DNA of 64,000 nt, from positions 744,001-808,000 of the forward strand of contig NZ_FQXY01000010.1 in the NCBI RefSeq assembly GCF_900130125.1, in the 5' to 3' direction. The translations under genes and the position numbers were made by a program. This DNA is from Bacteroides congonensis. Lineage in GTDB: Bacteria > Bacteroidota > Bacteroidia > Bacteroidales > Bacteroidaceae. A model generated the notes under the pieces. It was not told where the DNA came from and made no database searches. It saw only the letters and a list, made by a program, of their open reading frames with translations. Shown piece by piece: positions 19,001 through 26,860 of this stretch. Numbering within the stretch: the first letter of the stretch is position 1; each line of letters starts with the position of its first letter.

Positions 19001-19658
19001 TAACTGGGAACGTCCTATCTACATGGCAATCACCGTAGGCAGCGAGAACCACCTCGGCATGGGCAACCACTTCACACAAGAAGGTCTTGCCTACCGTTTC
19101 ACGCCGTTCGATACGGACAAACTCGACAGCAAGATAGACAGTGAGAAGATGTACGACAACCTGATGAACAAGTTCAAGTTCGGTGGCATCGACAAACCGG
19201 GTATCTATATCGACGAGAACGTAATGCGCATGTGCTACACACACCGCCGTGTCTTCACACAGCTCGTAGGACAACTCATCAAAGAAGGCAAGAAAGACAA
19301 GGCTCTTGCAGCCCTTGACTATGCCGAAAAGATGATTCCAGCCTACAACGTACCGTACGACTGGGCGAACGGCGCTTTCCAAATGGCAGAATCTTATTAT
19401 CAACTGGAACAAACCGAGAAGGCCAACAAGATTATCGACGAACTTGCCAACAAGTCGCTCGAATACATGATTTGGTATCTCAGCCTGACTGATAGCCAAC
19501 TTGCCATTGCCAGCGAGAATTTCGTATATAACGCCAGCCTGCTTGACGCCGAAATCCGCCTGATGGAGAAATACAAATCAGCAGAACTCGCAAAACACTA
19601 CTCCGAACAGCTCGACCAACTATACAACGAGTATGTTACGAGAATGAAAGGGAAATAA
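16095..19658 (+). CDS. DUF2723 multi-pass membrane protein (putative glycosyltransferase-like)
   Basis: A protein of 1187 residues counted from ATG 16095; a GTG two codons earlier is possible but less likely. About a dozen membrane helices form the first 700 residues, followed by a large soluble C-terminal region with TPR-like helices. The first loop holds WDCPEFITTGYKLEVGHPPG, whose acidic pair resembles the catalytic D/E of GT-C glycosyltransferases, the reason DUF2723 proteins are suspected to glycosylate proteins or lipids. The RERDYAYAGSFYAF segment is also conserved. The family is widespread in Bacteroidetes. The natural substrate is unknown. Confidence 0.88.
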   Translation: MKQYRTVNNLMGWLTFIIAATVYCLTIEPTASFWDCPEFITTGYKLEVGHPPGAPFFMLMANLFTQFASDVTTVAKMVNYMSALMSGACILFLFWSITHLVRKLIVTDENNITQGQLVTIMGSGLVGALVYTFSDTFWFSAVEGEVYAFSSLFTAVVFWLILKWEDVADQPHSDRWIILIAYLTGLSIGVHLLNLLCLPAIVLVYYYKKTPNATAKGSLLALVGSGVLVAAVLYGIVPGIVKVGGWFELLFVNGLGMSFNSGVVVYIILLAASLIWGVYESYTEKNKMRMAISFILTITLLGIPFYGHGASSIVIGILVIAALGLYLAPQMQAKIKEKWRISARTMNTALLCTMMIVIGYSSYALIVIRSTANTPMDQNSPEDIFTLGEYLGREQYGTRPLFYGPAFSSKVALDVKDGYCVPRQSETGSKYVRKEKTSPDEKDSYIELPGRIEYEYAQNMLFPRMYSSSHAPLYKQWVDIKGYDVPYDQCGEMVMVNMPTQWENIKFFFSYQLNFMYWRYFMWNFAGRQNDIQSTGEIEHGNWITGIPFIDNLLVGNQELLPQDLKDNKGHNVFYCLPLILGLIGLFWQAYRNQRGIQQFWVVFFLFFMTGIAIVLYLNQTPAQPRERDYAYAGSFYAFAIWIGMGVAGLIQWCSRMKPEQRLIAGATEEEAEKIRRTLEEKRAKFITEEEEAELQHKLDSLYETYVPYKPSAAMACSLSIICLLVPIQMASQTWDDHDRSGRFVARDFGQNYLMTLQEEGNPIIYTNGDNDTFPLWYNQETEGFRTDARTCNLSYLQTDWYIDQMKRPAYDSPSLPITWDRVQYVEGQNEYISIRPEMKALIDSYFKQANELAAQGDTTILSLVHSIFGENPYELKEIINRWMLGKNDQLKELLKKSGKDIQLPLIPTDSIVMKIDKEAVRRSGMKIPEALGDSIPEYMTITLRDANGNPKRALYKSELMMLEMLANANWERPIYMAITVGSENHLGMGNHFTQEGLAYRFTPFDTDKLDSKIDSEKMYDNLMNKFKFGGIDKPGIYIDENVMRMCYTHRRVFTQLVGQLIKEGKKDKALAALDYAEKMIPAYNVPYDWANGAFQMAESYYQLEQTEKANKIIDELANKSLEYMIWYLSLTDSQLAIASENFVYNASLLDAEIRLMEKYKSAELAKHYSEQLDQLYNEYVTRMKGK

Positions 19659-19668
19659 GTAAGTATAA

Positions 19669-19750
19669 AGTATCAGGTATCAAGTATGAATCGCAGCTTT
19701 TAACCAGCTCTTCCGCACGGAATAATACTTAATGCCTGATACCTGATACT
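19669..19750. repeat. Inverted repeat AGTATCAGGTATCA / TGATACCTGATACT
   Basis: A perfect 14-bp inverted repeat (19669-19682 and 19737-19750) fills the gap between the DUF2723 and deacetylase genes. Both arms continue into AAGTAT/ATACTT with a 6-bp offset. An RNA hairpin of about 80 nt could form in the shared transcript. The core is related to the repeats at 13.2 and 15.9 kb. Confidence 0.7.
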
Positions 19751-19769
19751 CAAAAAAATCACAAGCTCA

Positions 19770-20384
19770 ATGTTTATAGAACAACCACCCTGGCTTTTAC
19801 GGGCGTTGTATCCACAAGCAATCTTCCGTATGGACCCGAACGAACGGGCAGTCTACCTGACTTTTGACGACGGTCCTATTCCCGAAGTTACTCCCTGGGT
19901 ACTGGATGTACTGGAAAAGCATTCTATCAAAGCTACCTTCTTCATGGTAGGCGATAATATACGCAAACACCCGGATGAATACCGGATGGTAGTGGGACAC
20001 GGACACCGCATCGGTAACCACACCTTCAACCACATCCGCGGATTCGAATATTCCAACCCGGATTACTTGGCAAACGCCCGGAAAGTGGATGAAATTATCC
20101 ATTCAGACCTTTTCCGTCCGCCACACGGACATATGGGATTCCGGCAGTATTATACGTTGCGCTATCATTACCGCATCATCATGTGGGATCTCGTGACCCG
20201 CGATTACAGTAAGCGGATGCGTCCGGAACAGGTACTGAACAACGTAAAGCGGTATGCCCGCAACGGTTCCATCATCACCTTCCACGACTCCCTGAAATCC
20301 TGGAATAACGGAAACCTGCAATATGCACTACCCCGCTCCATCGAATTCCTGAAAGAGGAAGGATATGAGTTTAAAGTATTCTGA
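19770..20384 (+). CDS. Polysaccharide deacetylase family (NodB-like) protein
   Basis: A 204-residue NodB-fold deacetylase. Motif 1 is VYLTFDDGPIPE (about 28-39), with the catalytic base and metal Asp. Motif 2 is HRIGNHTFNH (about 76-85), with the metal histidines. Motif 3 is FRPPHGHMG, and a late ITFHDS carries the last histidine. There is no signal peptide, so it may act on the inner face or on a precursor; the family removes acetyl groups from peptidoglycan or other N-acetylated sugars. It follows the DUF2723 gene after a repeat-filled gap and ends before a strong terminator. Confidence 0.9.
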   Translation: MFIEQPPWLLRALYPQAIFRMDPNERAVYLTFDDGPIPEVTPWVLDVLEKHSIKATFFMVGDNIRKHPDEYRMVVGHGHRIGNHTFNHIRGFEYSNPDYLANARKVDEIIHSDLFRPPHGHMGFRQYYTLRYHYRIIMWDLVTRDYSKRMRPEQVLNNVKRYARNGSIITFHDSLKSWNNGNLQYALPRSIEFLKEEGYEFKVF

Positions 20385-20432
20385 CCTGCAAGAATAAAGC
20401 CCCCTTTCTCGCAAGAGAATTCGAGAAAATAT

Positions 20433-20461
20433 AAAAGCCGAAGCCTTACGCCCCGGCTTTT
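20433..20461 (+). terminator. Terminator after the deacetylase gene
   Basis: AAAAGCCG pairs with CGGCTTTT and is followed by CTTTATTT. It closes the plus-strand run that starts at the peptidase gene. Confidence 0.75.
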
Positions 20462-20626
20462 CTTTATTTAAAGCCACTTTCCGGCTCAAATCCGAAAGAT
20501 TCCCGTTCTAGCCATCATCCCGTCATCGTGACGCACATTCATTCAATAAAGGACAAAAAAACAGCAAAATAGTGTATCTTTAAAAAGTCATGTATCATTA
20601 TCGTCCCCTCCAAACTTATTTCTTTA

Positions 20627-20880
20627 TAAATTTGCATAGGACTCTTTCGCAGAAAGCCTCCAGGTGGTGAGTCGGTTGTATAAGTGGGAATTCAGTAAAA
20701 ACACCGTGAAACTAATTTATCATTATCCTAATGATAATAGCAATTCTTTCTTTCCAGAAAAGAAACTTTTACCGATTTCTTTCTTTTTCAGAAAGATAAA
20801 AAGTGAAAAAAGCAAAGATTTCAAGTAACAATCATTGGTTATTCAAGAAACATTCAGTAATTTTATCAGCGATAATTACC
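20627..20880 (+). promoter_or_regulatory. Likely promoter and long structured leader before the HExxH gene
   Basis: TAAATTTG (20627-20634) fits the -7 consensus and would give a leader of about 270 nt. Inside it lie a perfect 9-bp inverted repeat (TTATCATTA / TAATGATAA, 20717-20737) and two similar Y-rich units ending in CAGAAA (around 20745-20760 and 20775-20795). The rest of the 524-bp gap shows nothing else. Confidence 0.4.
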
Positions 20881-20908
20881 AATCCTTTAGTTCCTTAAAA
20901 GAAGAACG

Positions 20909-21688
20909 ATGTTTAGTAAACTCTTTAAGTCGAAGAAGACATATGAACCATTAGATTATACACTTCGAAAGTATTTCGAAAATAATATACTTTGCCTAAT
21001 CGACTTCTTCCCTGAGCCTTCATTAGACAAGAGAAAAATCTTTTTACCTTCCGAAGACGATATTCCAATAAAATGGAATAAATCAAAAACAAATGTGATA
21101 GAAGCCCTGAGAATAGTTTCTGAAGCCATGCAAATAAACCCTGATGAGATTGAAATGGATTTTTATATGGAAGGAATGACGGAATTAAATACAGGAACGA
21201 CTCCTATTTTCCTGGAAAATCCTGCTGAGGAAGAACATACATCAGGATTATACTTTGATAAAAATGAAAATGGAAAATATGAGATTTCCATCAATGAAAT
21301 AAACCTGAGAAATCCTGAAGCATTAATTGCCACTCTTGCCCATGAATTATGCCACATCAAGCTATTAGGAGAAAAGAAAATGGAAGAAAACGACGAATAC
21401 ATGACAGACCTTGCAACAGTATTCTTTGGATTCGGGGTTTTTACATCAAATGCTTCCTTCCAATTTTCTCAAGAATACGACAGGTGGGCATATAGTACGT
21501 CCGGCTATTTAAATCACAACGAATGGGCTTATTCATTAGCGCTATTTGCATTTCTCAGATATGAAGAGAATCCTGCCTGGAGTGAGTTTCTAAATCCAAC
21601 AATAAAGAAAGAATTTCATAGATGTCTACGATATATACTTGAGAATGAGGAGGAAATATTCAAATTCAAAGAAATTGAAAACGACTGA
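20909..21688 (+). CDS. Unrecognised protein with HExxH zinc-protease motif
   Basis: A 259-residue protein with no signal peptide or membrane segment. ATLAHELCHIKL places an HExxH motif at residues 145-149, followed by DEYMTDLATVFFGFGVFTSNASF, where the acidic residue could be the third zinc ligand, as in gluzincins. The C-terminal part is helical (NEWAYSLALFAFLRY). The gene is more AT-rich than its neighbours, sits alone behind a long leader and is flanked by terminators, which suggests acquisition by transfer. Function is unknown; protease activity is inferred from the motif only. Confidence 0.75.
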   Translation: MFSKLFKSKKTYEPLDYTLRKYFENNILCLIDFFPEPSLDKRKIFLPSEDDIPIKWNKSKTNVIEALRIVSEAMQINPDEIEMDFYMEGMTELNTGTTPIFLENPAEEEHTSGLYFDKNENGKYEISINEINLRNPEALIATLAHELCHIKLLGEKKMEENDEYMTDLATVFFGFGVFTSNASFQFSQEYDRWAYSTSGYLNHNEWAYSLALFAFLRYEENPAWSEFLNPTIKKEFHRCLRYILENEEEIFKFKEIEND

Positions 21689-21701
21689 TAGACATTAAAA
21701 A

Positions 21702-21735
21702 GAGAAGGCACATTTTCAATCAAACGCACCTTCTC
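21702..21735. terminator. Hairpin after the HExxH gene
   Basis: GAGAAGG pairs with CCTTCTC 14 bp after the stop codon. On the minus strand it is followed by TTTTT, so it may also stop leftward transcription. Confidence 0.5.
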
Positions 21736-21913
21736 ACAAAAGTTAAACTAAACCATATAACTCAAGAGAGATTATCTATTGGAGATATTCCGCAAATAGC
21801 TCAATATTAGATAAAAGTTATGGATATCTCATATTTTAATTTATAAGTAAAGCAAGAATGTCCTGAAACAGAATCCTACTATCCGAGTTCATGAGAAATT
21901 TGCACCCCAAAAC

Positions 21914-21934
21914 GTACGCCCATGTTGGGCGTAC
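21914..21934 (-). terminator. Second terminator hairpin of SusC/SusD locus A
   Basis: GTACGCCC and GGGCGTAC form an 8-bp perfect stem with a 5-nt loop; on the minus strand TTTTGG follows. It lies in the 375-bp gap between convergent genes. Confidence 0.65.
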
Positions 21935-21940
21935 TAAAAA

Positions 21941-21973
21941 GAAACAGCCGTTTTATCACAAAACGGCTGTTTC
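21941..21973 (-). terminator. Main terminator of SusC/SusD locus A
   Basis: GAAACAGCCGTTTT pairs perfectly with AAAACGGCTGTTTC (14 bp, 5-nt loop), and on the minus strand TTTTTAG follows. It lies 90 bp after the last gene of the locus. Confidence 0.85.
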
Positions 21974-22063
21974 GAAATAATTAATGTAAAGCTAAACCTT
22001 CCTTAAGGGTCATTATATGATTTAGCTTTTTAAGCGCGCTCGCTTTATACTATTCAAAACATG

Positions 22064-23128
22064 TTATTTCAAGGACTTTTGCATCGTAAAAACGGGGAAC
22101 AGAATCGGGTGTCCCTGATAACTGCTGCCTTTGAAAAATCCGATGACAAAGAATAAGCCCGCATCGTCATAAGTCAGCGTAACCACTCCGTTTTTGATGG
22201 AGGGAACAAGAGCAATCGTTGCCTTCAAATATAAATCTCCATCCTGACTGGCAGCGATGACGGATCCGTTCACTCCACCGCCTATGCCTATATCTTGGGG
22301 AAGAGGAGTGGTAACTAGAAATTCGCCTTTGTCATAAACGGCAGTCAATTCCATCGTTAGACCCTCTGCAAGCATATCCATTGGAACGGTAATTAGATAT
22401 TCACCCTCCGTCTCGCTCTTCTCAATTGTTGTGCCGGCTAATGAGAACAAACCGGAAATTCCGAAGTCTTCTCCTATAACTTGTGTTTTTCCTTCCCATG
22501 TACCCACGTAATCGGCAACGCAGCATTGTATGACTGTATATTCCACTTCACGATTGTTCATCTTGGCCTTGAAGGAGACAGTGCGGCGGCTGTCTGTTGC
22601 ATTCTCCTGCACGGACAGCTTGAATCCGGTATCTGTCATTTCTCCTGTTATCCATTGCTTGGCAGCTTCAGGAATATCAATCTCAATAGGGAACGTTCCG
22701 GATGTCTCCACAAACACGTCACCTGCAATGTCTCTTACAAATAGCGTTGTTTCGTTTTGATTATAGATCCACACGGCACCTTGTTGCAAAATGGCTACTT
22801 TCCGGTTTGTTTGGCCATCCGACAATATGATGGCGGCGGTACGGCTCGGATATCCTGCATTCACGTCTACCGTTACTATCACTTTATTGCCCGTAATCTC
22901 CTTTATTCGGCACCAGCCAGCATCAACACTGGCTTTTATTTCTGCACCTTCCGATATAAATTCTACGGTTGCTTCACCACCCTTAGCCGACAAATCAATG
23001 TTGGTGGACTGGGTTATCTCAAATTTCGGCGTAGGAATCAGATGGTCATTATCTTCTTCAGAGCATGCAACTACTACTAATAAGCTACACAACGCCAAGC
23101 ATAATGTATATATATTCTTTATTCTCAT
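22064..23128 (-). CDS. BACON-domain lipoprotein of SusC/SusD locus A
   Basis: A 354-residue surface-type lipoprotein. The signal peptide ends in the lipobox LLVVACSEE. A BACON-like domain follows (about 38-112: FEITQSTNIDLSAKGGEA, then DAGWCRIKE, TAAIILSDGQTNRKVAILQQGA), a fold often used in Bacteroidetes to bind or space surface proteins. The C-terminal 200 residues form beta-rich sequence I cannot assign. It is the last gene of the SusC-SusD-metallohydrolase-DUF4302 operon, 6 bp after its upstream neighbour, so it should switch with the SusC promoter inversion. Confidence 0.82.
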   Translation of the reverse strand: MRIKNIYTLCLALCSLLVVVACSEEDNDHLIPTPKFEITQSTNIDLSAKGGEATVEFISEGAEIKASVDAGWCRIKEITGNKVIVTVDVNAGYPSRTAAIILSDGQTNRKVAILQQGAVWIYNQNETTLFVRDIAGDVFVETSGTFPIEIDIPEAAKQWITGEMTDTGFKLSVQENATDSRRTVSFKAKMNNREVEYTVIQCCVADYVGTWEGKTQVIGEDFGISGLFSLAGTTIEKSETEGEYLITVPMDMLAEGLTMELTAVYDKGEFLVTTPLPQDIGIGGGVNGSVIAASQDGDLYLKATIALVPSIKNGVVTLTYDDAGLFFVIGFFKGSSYQGHPILFPVFTMQKSLK

Positions 23129-23134
23129 AACCTT

Positions 23135-24367
23135 TTATTGTTTAACCATTTTTTTTACGTAAGGGATTCGGAAAATAGCTTGATATGACTTGAAGTCATA
23201 GGCGATGAATGAATCTGTATTGCCCCATACTCCGTTATCTTTAAAGTTGATGACACCATTCTCGTCATTGATGCCAACCATTCCGGCTCCAGACTGATTG
23301 GTAAGACTTCCGCCAGGAGTAGTATCTAATCCCCAGACACACAGATAAACGCTACCGTACAGAGGCTGTGTCAGAAGAGCTATCCTGCCGTAAGCGGCAT
23401 CATAAGTCATCAGAATGTCGTTGGGAAATCCTGTCATGGTATAGAGTGTGTTGAAAGGATCGTTTTCTACACGGCTAAGAGTGACTTCTCTCGTCTCGTT
23501 GTAATAAAACAGATATGTTCCCAAGTATTCATCGTATAGCTTATATCCTTCCGGAATGAAGGCTTCCATGGCTATATCTCCGTTAACGTAAGCCTTTCTT
23601 TCTTTATCCCAGGTCAAAGACTGCATCTGTGCATTACCCAAATCTATCGGTTCGTAGAACTTGATTCCATCCGGGGTGTAGACAAACGGAAGATCTTCCT
23701 GTGTGCCATCTTCGTGGGTTAGCACAAATTTATGGTACAGTTGTTCCACATCATATTTCTTTTCAGCTCCTACTTTTACGTCATACAGGGCAGGAGAGGC
23801 TTCTTTGGTCACTGCCTTGACTTCGTCCAGATACTCTTTCCATGTTTTGTTTTCAGGCAGTGGAGTCATCAACATCGTTGTCCCGGTCTTTTTACCTTTG
23901 AGCGTCACTTTCTCCGGAGTACACTCCAGAATGAGGAATTCATAATCCCCCTCCATTCCTTTACCCGAACTACCGATGCCGAAATTATTGAGAGGTTCGG
24001 AGAATAGGTGGAATATCTCATTGTACGTATCGAAAGTCAACGTCGGACCTGTGCTCTGCTTTACGTCATACTGACTGATCACTTTCTTGTCACTGGCAAA
24101 GAGGTCGCACGACACTGTCGCATTCTTCTTATCGTCGAAAGAAGTCAGGATGGTATATCCTCCATACATCTTAGTGGGAGACGGGTAATATTCAATCACC
24201 CATCCGTTTTTGGCGCTTTGCAATATGTTCAAGTCTTCTTTGATGGCTTCGCTGATGCGTTCGGATGCCGTCTTGTTAAACAAGTCGTCCACTTCGGAAG
24301 AACATGCCGCAAAGGCAAAGACGGCCAGCAGAAGGCTAATTTTGTATAAATGTTTCATATAGTTCAT
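23135..24367 (-). CDS. DUF4302 family lipoprotein
   Basis: A 410-residue lipoprotein; start at 24367 or at the second Met, 24358. The lipobox is FAFAACSSE. The N-terminal pattern ASERISEAIKEDLNILQSAKNGWVIEYYPSP and the alternating beta segments fit DUF4302, a family encoded beside SusC/SusD pairs with a zinc-metallohydrolase lipoprotein. It lies 5 bp from the end of the metallohydrolase frame. Its role is unknown; a surface substrate-binding or structural function is likely from context. Confidence 0.75.
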   Translation of the reverse strand: MNYMKHLYKISLLLAVFAFAACSSEVDDLFNKTASERISEAIKEDLNILQSAKNGWVIEYYPSPTKMYGGYTILTSFDDKKNATVSCDLFASDKKVISQYDVKQSTGPTLTFDTYNEIFHLFSEPLNNFGIGSSGKGMEGDYEFLILECTPEKVTLKGKKTGTTMLMTPLPENKTWKEYLDEVKAVTKEASPALYDVKVGAEKKYDVEQLYHKFVLTHEDGTQEDLPFVYTPDGIKFYEPIDLGNAQMQSLTWDKERKAYVNGDIAMEAFIPEGYKLYDEYLGTYLFYYNETREVTLSRVENDPFNTLYTMTGFPNDILMTYDAAYGRIALLTQPLYGSVYLCVWGLDTTPGGSLTNQSGAGMVGINDENGVINFKDNGVWGNTDSFIAYDFKSYQAIFRIPYVKKMVKQ

Positions 24368-24371
24368 GCTT

Positions 24372-25253
24372 TTAATCGTTCAGGTTTACCAAATCCAAGT
24401 TCATAATTTCCGAAGAACGCCGTTGGACGATGTCCCGCAGACTGTCCAAATCAATGTTCCATGTTTCTGCCATATAGGTGCGTGCCAATTCCAGCTTTTG
24501 TTCGATGTAGGCGGCTCCGTCACCGGCAGTCTCAATCTGTTCGTTCCACCAAGCCTTATCGTGAGTGACAAAGTTGGCTATCGTCTCGGCAAAGTCTTCG
24601 TGCACTTCGTTGCTGGCATAAGCTGTGATGAATCCTCTCTCCAAGGCTTGTTTATCTGTGTAGTTTACCCAGCTTCCCCCCGTATATTTACCGGTGGATA
24701 TTTCGTAAAACTCCTGTGGAAACTCTATTGTCTGGTGCAATATATGCGCAAATTCATGGTGCATGGTCTTGAAGTACCAGAAGTTAAGCACTTCTATGTC
24801 CGGATTGTCCGGATTGAGAGCATTGACGTTGTATAGCGTGACTTTCAATCCGCCTTCTGCCGTACCCAGCACAATTTGTCCTTCTTCATAAGCCGGAGAA
24901 CCAATTAAGTGAATCATCTTCGGACCGTATGTGCAGATGAATTCCCGGTCGTTGTTCATCACTTCGATGTAAGCGTCGATCCATAGGAACTTCACCAACT
25001 TGGCTATGGCTACTGATTTGCGGAATTCAGCCGGCACCAAGTTATATTTTTGGTCGGATTCATGGTCTTCCAGCCGGTATTTGAAGTCTACGTTATAGGG
25101 GTATACGTAGTTGTTCAGTAACCAGTTGTCGAATTCTGCTCTTTGGATGGCAGTACCTTCAAAGATACTCCGGTCGTTCAAGTCGTCTTCACTGCAAGCA
25201 CTTAGCCCGCAAATGGCAAACAGGATTAAAGTAATATATTTAAAATAATTCAT
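24372..25253 (-). CDS. SusC/SusD-associated zinc metallohydrolase lipoprotein
   Basis: A 293-residue lipoprotein starting at MNYFKYITL (25253), with the lipobox GLSAC (Cys20). The HExxH motif is HEFAH (166-170) within KTMHHEFAHILHQ, and HEDFAET (about 218-224) supplies a probable third zinc ligand, as in gluzincins. This is the lipoprotein family that accompanies SusC/SusD importers and is described as substrate-import-associated zinc metallohydrolase. It may trim peptides or another ligand at the cell surface before import. Longer upstream starts would lose the signal peptide. Confidence 0.85.
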   Translation of the reverse strand: MNYFKYITLILFAICGLSACSEDDLNDRSIFEGTAIQRAEFDNWLLNNYVYPYNVDFKYRLEDHESDQKYNLVPAEFRKSVAIAKLVKFLWIDAYIEVMNNDREFICTYGPKMIHLIGSPAYEEGQIVLGTAEGGLKVTLYNVNALNPDNPDIEVLNFWYFKTMHHEFAHILHQTIEFPQEFYEISTGKYTGGSWVNYTDKQALERGFITAYASNEVHEDFAETIANFVTHDKAWWNEQIETAGDGAAYIEQKLELARTYMAETWNIDLDSLRDIVQRRSSEIMNLDLVNLND

Positions 25254-25266
25254 ACGTATTCTCTTT

Positions 25267-26844
25267 TTAATTGTTTCTAGGATTAGGTTGCATTCCCGCG
25301 TTGATAACCTCTTGAGGCAATTGGATGGCACGCCGCGGATCGTCTTTTTTCAATACGGTAGACGAGCTTGTGGCGTGGTTGTGAGAAAATTCAATGCCAT
25401 AACGTTTCAGGTCATACCAGCGTATTCCCTCTTGGATTCCACCCAGTCGGCGCAACTGCAGAATCAGTTGAACGAGGTTCTCTTCCGTTCCGGCTGCTAC
25501 GGTGAATCCTTCAGGGTTCAGTGTCTTCTTTACACTCCGTTGATCACGTGAATCGATTTTTGCGGGAGCATACGGAAGGGCGTCGTAATATTCATTTAAG
25601 GCAGATATCGTCAGGTCGCTTCCCGTATCTTGACTCATATCGCTGTTGTATACAATCCACTGGTTGATGTCGGCCAATGCCTGTGCATAGTTATGTTTTC
25701 CCACCGCATAGGCTTCCGCGCGACAAAGAAGTGTTTCGTCACCGCTGAACGTCACATTTACCGCGTGATTGAATCCGATACCGTTTGCTTTGTCCGTATA
25801 TTCAAAATACGTTATCATCTTCGGGAATGGATTCTTTTGCTGGTTGGCGCCAATGAAGTATAGCAAACCTGAACCTCCTCTCCAACTCCAGGGACCGTTG
25901 GTATCGATCGTTTCCGCACTGAATATCTCTCTCCCGTGGGCATAGCGTTCGTATATGCTGTAAGGTCCGGCTATGTAGGCCCATTCCGAATAAACCGGGG
26001 ATATCAACAAGTTGGCAGCTACTTTCTCCGAAATATATTTGGATGCGATATCCTCCACTTGGCTCAACTCTCCGAAGTCTTCCGTCCAGTGGCGCAGAGA
26101 GGTGACGGGGTTACTTCCCAATACGGCATCGGCATGTTCTATCACTTTGTCCCATTTTTGGGAGAAGAGGTAGAATCGCGCGGCGAATGCATTGGCTGCT
26201 TTTTTGTTGAAATGGTATTTGGGAATACTGTAGATGGCATCCCTGATCAAGGGTAATCCTTTTGTGATATCCTGTTCTATTTGTTCATACGTCTGTGCCA
26301 ATGTGCCTCGTTCATATGGGGCGAATACCTCTCTCTCGGGTGTTGTGCAGTAAGGTATTCCCAACTCCTTGTCTGCTGTCTGCGGATTGTAGGGCATGCA
26401 GAAAATATTTGCCAGTACGAAATGCGCATACGCCCGACACACCAGAGCTTCCCCTTTCTGGGCGGACAAGTTGTCGGGGTCTCCCAATTCTTCAATGCTT
26501 TTCAGTGCCTGATTGGCCGAAGCAATGGCTTTGTAGCATGATTCCCACAGATCGTAAGGGCAATCACTGGACTCCCTGTCCGTGGGATCTTCCCACAAAT
26601 ATATCTCTTCCTGTAGTTTCATGTCATCAAATCGGGCGCCGTTGTCCATCACATTGTCAGATGACATTTCCGCCATGAAAAACGGTGATCTGTCCGGATA
26701 GGCGGATACCAATAAGGTGGTGATCTTGTCACCTTTGTCAATTTCCGTGCGGCTGTCGGGCACCGTGTCAAGAAAATCGCTGCATGAGGACACGAATACC
26801 GACATTGAAGCAACCAGCAGGATATAAAGTCTATTCTTTTTCAT
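25267..26844 (-). CDS. RagB/SusD-family outer-membrane nutrient-binding lipoprotein (locus A)
   Basis: A 525-residue SusD homologue. The signal peptide ends in VFVSSC, and the N-terminus SDFLDTVPDSRTEIDKG and the TPR-like helices are standard (VCRAYAHFVLANIFCMPY is the family's core helix). SusD proteins form the lid over the SusC barrel and capture substrate at the surface. The SusC body lies 16 bp upstream on the same strand. Its expression probably depends on the invertible promoter at 29971-31288, because no other promoter is evident. Confidence 0.93.
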   Translation of the reverse strand: MKKNRLYILLVASMSVFVSSCSDFLDTVPDSRTEIDKGDKITTLLVSAYPDRSPFFMAEMSSDNVMDNGARFDDMKLQEEIYLWEDPTDRESSDCPYDLWESCYKAIASANQALKSIEELGDPDNLSAQKGEALVCRAYAHFVLANIFCMPYNPQTADKELGIPYCTTPEREVFAPYERGTLAQTYEQIEQDITKGLPLIRDAIYSIPKYHFNKKAANAFAARFYLFSQKWDKVIEHADAVLGSNPVTSLRHWTEDFGELSQVEDIASKYISEKVAANLLISPVYSEWAYIAGPYSIYERYAHGREIFSAETIDTNGPWSWRGGSGLLYFIGANQQKNPFPKMITYFEYTDKANGIGFNHAVNVTFSGDETLLCRAEAYAVGKHNYAQALADINQWIVYNSDMSQDTGSDLTISALNEYYDALPYAPAKIDSRDQRSVKKTLNPEGFTVAAGTEENLVQLILQLRRLGGIQEGIRWYDLKRYGIEFSHNHATSSSTVLKKDDPRRAIQLPQEVINAGMQPNPRNN

Positions 26845-26860
26845 AATGTATTGTCTCCTG

